From assembly GCA_036499165.1 (NCBI GenBank), contig DASYEE010000209.1, positions 4,503 through 68,502 of the forward strand: a stretch of 64,000 nucleotides of DNA. Direction: 5' to 3'. Below the pieces are notes generated by a model that was not told the origin of the DNA, searched no databases, and saw nothing but the letters and a program-made list of their open reading frames with translations. Numbering within the stretch: position 1 is the first letter of the stretch; every line of letters starts with the position of its first letter. Positions 58,559 through 64,000 of this stretch are shown piece by piece. Both the position numbers and the translations under genes were made by a program. Source of the stretch: Galbitalea sp036499165. GTDB taxonomy: Bacteria; Actinomycetota; Actinomycetes; Actinomycetales; Microbacteriaceae.

Positions 58559-60622
58559 ATGACACCAGAATCAATGGGCGACCTGCCAGAAGATCGACCG
58601 GAGATTCCGGCGCAGACTCCAACCGATGCGACCGAGGTGACATCACCCGCTGAACCCGTTGTGCCGTTCGTTCACGAGCGCAAAGGCCCGGACGACAGCT
58701 ACGGTGCCGAGCAGATCCAGATCCTTGAGGGCCTGGAAGCCGTTCGCAAGCGCCCCGGTATGTACATCGGCTCCACCGGCCCGCGAGGTCTTCACCACCT
58801 CGTGACCGAGGTCGTCGACAACTCTGTCGACGAGGCCCTCGCTGGCTACTGCGACGACATCCAGATCTTCATCCGCCGGGATGGTTCGGTGCGCGTCATC
58901 GACAACGGTCGCGGCATCCCGGTTGACATCAACGAGCAGGAGCAGAAGTCGACCGTCGAGGTGGTCATGACGATCCTGCACGCCGGCGGCAAGTTCGGCG
59001 GTGGTGGATACACGGTTTCCGGCGGTCTTCACGGCGTCGGTATCTCGGTGGTCAACGCGCTCTCGACCGAGGTTGAGACCGAGGTTCGCCGCCAGGGTCA
59101 CGTCTGGCGCATCAGTTTCAAGAATGGTGTTCCGACCGGGCCGCTGCTGGAGGGCGAAGCGACTGAAGAAACGGGCACGACGCAGACGTTCTGGCCGAGC
59201 CCGGCGATCTTCGAGTCGGTCGAGTTCGACTACGAGACGTTGCGCGCGCGATTCCAGCAGTACGCGTTCCTCAACAAAGGGCTGCGCATCACGATTACGG
59301 ACGAGCGCGGCGACGAAGATGTCACCGAGAGCTACAAATACGACCGCGGTCTTGTCGACTACGTCGAATATCTCAACAACGCGAAGAGAAACGATCTGAT
59401 CCACCCTGAGGTGATCGCATTCGAGTCGGAGGACACGGAGCGCAAGATCGCTCTCGAGGTCGCCATGCAGTGGACCAACGGTTACACCGAGAGCGTTCAC
59501 ACCTACGCGAACACCATCAACACGCACGAGGGCGGAACACACGAAGAGGGCTTCCGCGCAGCGCTGACAACGCTCGTCAACCGCTACGCGCGCGAGAAGA
59601 ACATCATCAAGGAGAAGGACGAGAACCTCTCCGGCGATGACGTGCGCGAGGGTCTCACGGCCGTGATCTCGATCAAGCTCGCCGAGCCTCAGTTCGAGGG
59701 GCAGACGAAGACCAAGCTCGGCAACACCGAGGCCAAGGCGTTCGTGCAGCGCGTCGCGGGCCAGCAGCTCGGTGACTGGTTCGACTCGCATCCGACTGAG
59801 GCGCGCGACATCATCCGCAAGGCGATCCAGGCATCCCAGGCTCGCATCGCCGCTCGGAAGGCACGCGAGCAGACCCGTCGCAAGGGTCTGCTCGAGTCTG
59901 GCGGAATGCCGGGCAAGCTTCGCGACTGCTCATCGAAAGACCCATCGCTGTCGGAGATCTTCCTGGTCGAGGGTGACTCGGCAGGTGGCTCGGCCGTGCA
60001 GGGGCGCAACCCGGAGTTCCAGGCGATCCTCCCGCTGCGCGGCAAGATCCTGAATGTCGAGAAGGCGCGACTCGACCGGGCGCTCGCGAACAACGAGGTC
60101 CAGGCCATGATCACGGCGTTCGGCGCCGGGGTCGGAGAAGACTTCGCGCCTGACAAGGCCAGGTATCACAAGATCGTGCTGATGGCCGATGCTGATGTCG
60201 ACGGCCAGCACATCACGACGCTCATCCTGACCCTGCTGTTCCGCTACATGCGGCCGCTGATCGATCACGGGTACGTCTACCTGGCGCAGCCACCGTTGTA
60301 CCGGTTGAAGTGGTCGAACGCCGAGCACCAGTTCGTGTACAGCGACCGCGAGCGTGACGCACTGCTTGCCGACGGCGTCGCGGCAGGCAAGCGCATCCCG
60401 AAAGAGAACGGCATCCAGCGTTACAAGGGTCTTGGTGAGATGGACTACACCGAGCTGTGGGAGACCACGATGAACCCCGCGACGCGCACGCTCATGCAGG
60501 TGACTCTCGAGGATGCGGCTGCGGCCGACGAAATCTTCTCGACACTCATGGGCGACGACGTGGATGTTCGGCGCACGTTCATCCAGCGCAATGCCAAAGA
60601 CGTTCGCTTCCTCGACATTTAA
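58559..60622 (+). CDS. gyrB: DNA gyrase subunit B
   Basis: 687 residues. GHKL ATPase: EAVRKRPGMYIGSTGPRGLH, DNGRGIPVD, GGKFGGGGYTVSGGLHGVG; TOPRIM motif LVEGDSAGGSAVQGRNPEFQ near residue 470 with LMADADVDGQHI. No intein. Start ATG 58559. It drives negative supercoiling with GyrA. A -10-like TAGAAT lies at 58472-58477. Confidence 0.96.
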   Translation: MTPESMGDLPEDRPEIPAQTPTDATEVTSPAEPVVPFVHERKGPDDSYGAEQIQILEGLEAVRKRPGMYIGSTGPRGLHHLVTEVVDNSVDEALAGYCDDIQIFIRRDGSVRVIDNGRGIPVDINEQEQKSTVEVVMTILHAGGKFGGGGYTVSGGLHGVGISVVNALSTEVETEVRRQGHVWRISFKNGVPTGPLLEGEATEETGTTQTFWPSPAIFESVEFDYETLRARFQQYAFLNKGLRITITDERGDEDVTESYKYDRGLVDYVEYLNNAKRNDLIHPEVIAFESEDTERKIALEVAMQWTNGYTESVHTYANTINTHEGGTHEEGFRAALTTLVNRYAREKNIIKEKDENLSGDDVREGLTAVISIKLAEPQFEGQTKTKLGNTEAKAFVQRVAGQQLGDWFDSHPTEARDIIRKAIQASQARIAARKAREQTRRKGLLESGGMPGKLRDCSSKDPSLSEIFLVEGDSAGGSAVQGRNPEFQAILPLRGKILNVEKARLDRALANNEVQAMITAFGAGVGEDFAPDKARYHKIVLMADADVDGQHITTLILTLLFRYMRPLIDHGYVYLAQPPLYRLKWSNAEHQFVYSDRERDALLADGVAAGKRIPKENGIQRYKGLGEMDYTELWETTMNPATRTLMQVTLEDAAAADEIFSTLMGDDVDVRRTFIQRNAKDVRFLDI

Positions 60623-60635
60623 GGGCTGATCATTC

Positions 60636-63227
60636 ATGGCTGACGTAACAGAACCAGAAGACGGCGCAGGCGCCACGGAACCAACTTTCGAGAACGCGCT
60701 GGTGGACACCACGCACGACAAGATCCAGCAGGTCGACCTTCAACTCGAGATGCAGAGGTCTTACCTCGACTATGCGATGAGCGTCATCGTCGGGCGCGCG
60801 TTGCCCGAGGTGCGCGATGGGCTGAAGCCCGTTCACCGTCGGGTGATCTACGGCATGTACGACGGTGGCTACCGTCCAGACAAGGGATTCAACAAGTGCA
60901 CCCGCATCGTCGGCGATGTGATGGGGCAGTTCCACCCGCACGGTGACTCCTCGATCTACGACGCACTCGTGCGACTCGTACAGCCGTGGAGTCTTCGCTA
61001 CCCGCTGGCGCTCGGTCAGGGCAATTTCGGCTCCGCAGGCAACGACGGTGCGGCAGCCATGCGATACACCGAGACCAAGATGGCGCCGCTCGCCATGGAG
61101 ATGGTTCGCGACATCGACGAGGAGACCGTCGATTTCCAGGACAACTACGACGGCAAGACCCAGGAGCCCGTCGTCCTCCCCGCCCGCTTCCCGAACCTTC
61201 TGGTCAACGGCTCCGTCGGCATCGCGGTCGGTATGGCCACCAATATCCCGCCGCACAACCTGCGCGAGGTCTCGGCTGGCGCGCTCTGGGCGCTGGAGAA
61301 CCCGGACGCGTCGCGCGAAGAACTTCTCGAGGCGCTGATTCAGCACATCAAGGGGCCAGACTTCCCGACCGGCGCGCAGATCCTCGGTATCAAGGGCATC
61401 CAGGATGCGTACAGGACGGGCCGAGGCTCGATCACCATGCGCGCCGTCGTCAATGTAGAAGAGCTCCAGGGTCGCACCTGCCTCGTCGTCACAGAGCTGC
61501 CGTACCAGGTCAACCCAGACAATCTCGCGCTGAAGATCGCGGAATTTGTGAAGGATGGCCGCATCGGCGGCATCGCCGACATCCGTGACGAGACATCCGG
61601 CCGCACGGGCCAGCGTCTCGTGATCGTGCTGAAGCGCGATGCGGTCGCGAAGGTCGTGCTCAACAACCTCTACAAGCACACCCAGCTGCAGGACAACTTC
61701 GGCGCGAACATGCTCGCGATCGTCGACGGGATCCCGCGCACCCTGCCGCTCGATGGTTTCATCACCCACTGGATCGACCACCAGATCGACGTGATCATCC
61801 GGCGCACCCGCTTCCGCCTCCGCAAGGCGGAAGAGCGCATGCATATCCTGACCGCGTATCTCAAGGCGCTCGACGCGCTCGACGAGGTTATCGCGCTCAT
61901 CCGTCGCAGCGCAGACACCGAGACTGCGCGCGACGGGCTCATGGAGTTACTCGAGATCGACGAGCTCCAGGCCCGCGCCATCCTCGACATGCAGCTGCGT
62001 CGTCTTGCGGCGCTCGAGCGCCAGAAGATCATCGACGAGGCGGCCGAGCTCGAGAAGCTGATCGCGGAGTACCACCACATCCTCGAGACGCCGACCGAGC
62101 AGCGCAATATCGTGCGCGAAGAGCTGCAGGAGATCGTGGACCGCTTCGGCGACGATCGGCGCACGGAGATCATGTTCGGTTTCGACGGCGACATGAGCGT
62201 AGAAGATCTCATTCCCGAGGAAGAGATGGTCGTCACCATCACCCGCGGCGGCTACGTCAAGCGCACGCGCAGCGACAACTACCGCAGCCAGCACCGTGGC
62301 GGCAAGGGCGTCAAGGGTGCGCAGCTGCGAGCGGATGACGTGGTCGAGCACTTCTTCGTCACGACGACTCACCACTGGCTGCTGTTCTTCACGAACACCG
62401 GGCGTGTTCTTCGGGCGAAGACCTACGAGATCCAGGAGGCGGGTCGCGACGCGAAGGGCCAGCACCTCGCAAACCTGCTCGCGCTGCAGCCGGGCGAAGA
62501 GGTGGCGCAGGTTCTCGACATCCGTGATTATGCGGCTGCGAAGTACCTGGTGCTTGCAACCCGCGACGGCCTGATCAAGAAGACGGCACTCACCGACTAC
62601 GACACCAACCGCACGGGCGGCATCATCGCGATCAACCTCCGCGAGGGCGACGAGCTGGTTTCCGCGATGCTCGTCGAGGAAGACCAGGATGTCCTGCTTG
62701 TCTCCCGCAAGGGCATGTCGATTCGCTTCACGGCATCCGATGCGGCGCTTCGTCCGATGGGAAGGTCAACCTCCGGAGTGATCGGAATGCACTTCAGGGA
62801 TGATGACCAGCTGCTCGACGCGAGCGTAGTTTCAGATAGTGGATACGTGTTCGTGGTGACAGAGGGCGGCTACGCGAAGCGCACCTCTGCCGACCAGTAC
62901 CGCGTGCAGAATCGCGGCGGTTTGGGCATCAAGGTGGCCAAACTGCAGGAGGCGCGTGGTGATCTTGCCGGTGCGCTGATCGTGGATGACGAGGACGAGG
63001 TTCTTGTGGTTCTTGCCAGCGGCAAGGTGGTACGGTCTTCCGTGGCCGAAGTTCCGGCCAAGGGTCGCGACACCATGGGTGTTGTATTTGCGCGGTTCGC
63101 AGACGATGACAGGATCATCGCGGTTGCCAAGAACAGTGAACGTAATCTAGAGAGTCAGGAACTCGACGAGTCAGACGCGTCTGGCGAGGTGGAGGAGCCT
63201 GGAAAGGACGAGTCGGCAGATGAGTAG
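60636..63227 (+). CDS. gyrA: DNA gyrase subunit A
   Basis: 863 residues. Catalytic Tyr in AAMRYTETKM near residue 144, quinolone region HPHGDSSIYDALVRL near residues 100-115 (Ser and Asp, the sensitive-type residues), GyrA box QHRGGKG near residue 551. The C-terminal wheel repeats follow, and an acidic tail ends the chain. Starts 13 bases after gyrB. No intein. Confidence 0.96.
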   Translation: MADVTEPEDGAGATEPTFENALVDTTHDKIQQVDLQLEMQRSYLDYAMSVIVGRALPEVRDGLKPVHRRVIYGMYDGGYRPDKGFNKCTRIVGDVMGQFHPHGDSSIYDALVRLVQPWSLRYPLALGQGNFGSAGNDGAAAMRYTETKMAPLAMEMVRDIDEETVDFQDNYDGKTQEPVVLPARFPNLLVNGSVGIAVGMATNIPPHNLREVSAGALWALENPDASREELLEALIQHIKGPDFPTGAQILGIKGIQDAYRTGRGSITMRAVVNVEELQGRTCLVVTELPYQVNPDNLALKIAEFVKDGRIGGIADIRDETSGRTGQRLVIVLKRDAVAKVVLNNLYKHTQLQDNFGANMLAIVDGIPRTLPLDGFITHWIDHQIDVIIRRTRFRLRKAEERMHILTAYLKALDALDEVIALIRRSADTETARDGLMELLEIDELQARAILDMQLRRLAALERQKIIDEAAELEKLIAEYHHILETPTEQRNIVREELQEIVDRFGDDRRTEIMFGFDGDMSVEDLIPEEEMVVTITRGGYVKRTRSDNYRSQHRGGKGVKGAQLRADDVVEHFFVTTTHHWLLFFTNTGRVLRAKTYEIQEAGRDAKGQHLANLLALQPGEEVAQVLDIRDYAAAKYLVLATRDGLIKKTALTDYDTNRTGGIIAINLREGDELVSAMLVEEDQDVLLVSRKGMSIRFTASDAALRPMGRSTSGVIGMHFRDDDQLLDASVVSDSGYVFVVTEGGYAKRTSADQYRVQNRGGLGIKVAKLQEARGDLAGALIVDDEDEVLVVLASGKVVRSSVAEVPAKGRDTMGVVFARFADDDRIIAVAKNSERNLESQELDESDASGEVEEPGKDESADE

Positions 63228-63627
63228 TGTCGCGGAGAAACTCCAACGAAAATCGCAGCGCGCACCTGCGACCAAGCAGGTTCGCCTCAAGCTCGTCTAT
63301 GTTGACTTCTGGTCGGCACTGAAGCTGTCATTCCTGATCTCGGTCTGCGCCGGAATCGTGCTGATCGTGGCCGCCATCCTCATCTGGGTGCTGCTTGACG
63401 CGCTCGGGGTCTTCAGTTCCATCGATGGCCTGTTGCAGGACATCCTCGGCAAGGCCACCTTCTCAATCCAGCAGAACGCCTCGCTTGTTCAAGTCACGGG
63501 GTTCGCTTTTGTGGTCGCCATTCTGAACGTCGTGGTCGGCACCGTGCTCGGTGCAATCGCGAGTGTGCTCTACAACGTGAGCGTCAGGCTCACGGGCGGG
63601 CTCCTCGTCGGGTTCACCAACCAGTAG
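63220..63627 (+). CDS. DUF3566 membrane protein
   Basis: 135 residues. A basic cytosolic start (KLQRKSQRAPATKQVRLKLV), then two membrane segments (SFLISVCAGIVLIVAAILIW and VTGFAFVVAILNVVVGTVLG) with DALGVFSSIDGLLQDILGK between. The DUF3566 gene is usually found after gyrA in actinobacteria. It overlaps gyrA by eight bases. Function unknown. Confidence 0.88.
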   Translation: MSSVAEKLQRKSQRAPATKQVRLKLVYVDFWSALKLSFLISVCAGIVLIVAAILIWVLLDALGVFSSIDGLLQDILGKATFSIQQNASLVQVTGFAFVVAILNVVVGTVLGAIASVLYNVSVRLTGGLLVGFTNQ

Positions 63628-63641
63628 CGAATTACCGTTAC

Positions 63642-63670
63642 TTGGCGCAGGTACGGTACTCTCGTATCTG
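63642..63670 (+). promoter_or_regulatory. probable tRNA promoter
   Basis: TTGGCG (63642-63647), 17 bases, TATCTG (63665-63670). The expected start falls near the mature 5' end of tRNA-Ile. Confidence 0.5.
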
Positions 63671-63676
63671 CCTCAC

Positions 63677-63750
63677 GGGGGTATAGCTCAGGCGGTTAGA
63701 GCGCTTCGCTGATAACGAAGAGGTCCCAGGTTCAAGTCCTGGTACCCCCA
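63677..63750 (+). tRNA. tRNA-Ile (GAU)
   Basis: 74 bases with acceptor GGGGGTA/TACCCCC, D-arm AGCTCAGGCGGTTAGAGC, anticodon stem CTTCG/CGAAG with loop CTGATAA (anticodon GAT at 63711-63713), and T-arm GGTTCAAGTCC. The CCA end is not encoded, consistent with the cca gene. Confidence 0.98.
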
Positions 63751-63798
63751 CGCGAGACAGATTTTCGCAGCAATACTCTTGACGGGCTTTCCCGTTTC

Positions 63799-63871
63799 GG
63801 GGCCTTAGCTCAATTGGTAGAGCGCCTGCTTTGCAAGCAGGAGGTCAGGGGTTCGATTCCCCTAGGCTCCA
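63799..63871 (+). tRNA. tRNA-Ala (UGC)
   Basis: 73 bases. Acceptor GGGGCCT/AGGCTCC with one G-U pair, anticodon stem CCTGC/GCAGG with loop TTTGCAA (anticodon TGC at 63832-63834), T-arm GGTTCGATTCC. CCA not encoded. It lies 48 bases after tRNA-Ile and is probably cotranscribed. Confidence 0.98.
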
Positions 63872-63882
63872 CAATTGTGATG

Positions 63883-63920
63883 AGTCGGGACATCGTTGAT
63901 AGACGATGTCCCGACTTTTG
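63883..63920 (+). terminator. intrinsic terminator after the tRNA pair
   Basis: AGTCGGGACATCGT (63883-63896) pairs perfectly with ACGATGTCCCGACT (63903-63916), followed by TTT. The remaining 80 bases of the window hold no recognisable feature. Confidence 0.9.
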
Positions 63921-64000
63921 CTTTGTTGGCGCGGATTTTGGATGGACGGGGCCGTGTAAGCGATGGCTTTTGAGTCGATTCGGAGCCGCTCGAAATCCGC

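Overview
The window is a high-GC actinobacterial chromosome segment, most likely from Microbacteriaceae. The reasons are family content (DUF6049, DUF4383, DUF3566, DUF2510, Ino1, a Zur of mycobacterial type), the gene order around the replication origin, and intergenic palindromes of the GGTCGAG...CGAGACC type. The family-level placement is inference from gene order and protein character; no database was searched.

The right end (about 47.4-63.9 kb) is the origin region. On the minus strand lie parB, parA, rsmG, jag, yidC, yidD, rnpA and rpmH. On the plus strand lie dnaA, dnaN, gnd, recF, dciA (DUF721), gyrB, gyrA, a DUF3566 gene, tRNA-Ile and tRNA-Ala. DnaA boxes flank dnaA on both sides and an AT-rich stretch lies before dnaN, so oriC is placed in the rpmH-dnaA-dnaN intervals. 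Two parS-like sites lie in the parA/rsmG stretch, one of them over the parA start codon.

The middle (30-47.3 kb) is mostly housekeeping: a phosphotyrosine phosphatase coupled to purB, the rpsF-ssb-rpsR-rplI-dnaB block, ino1, cca, a DUF6049 gene with murJ, trxB-trxA behind a SigR-like promoter, a PLP aminotransferase and a divergent D-Ala-D-Ala ligase homologue. A cluster of DnaA-like boxes lies upstream of dnaB.

The left part (0-30 kb) is more accessory. It holds a TetR/MFS efflux pair with a clear two-part operator, a Gfo/Idh/MocA oxidoreductase, an ABC-2 exporter, a patatin, a dienelactone hydrolase, a DinB protein, a PIF1-like helicase, a CopD-CtaG fusion, hup, and the zinc-independent ribosomal gene set rpmB-rpmG-rpsN. 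Then come a CDF metal exporter and a zur-znu zinc uptake locus with a near-perfect Zur box. A branched-chain 2-oxoacid dehydrogenase operon behind an aminotransferase follows, and then a WXG100-like small protein coupled to a WXG/lipase protein.

The strongest unusual signals are non-coding. One imperfect palindrome family flanks the zur-znu locus, and a second flanks a small membrane-protein gene. There is a 31-bp tandem array next to parB, the TetR operator, the SigR-like promoter of trxB, and the dnaB-upstream DnaA-box cluster. I found no CRISPR array, prophage, insertion sequence or rRNA. No clearly new multi-gene system is visible; the WXG/lipase pair and the paired palindromes are the nearest candidates.
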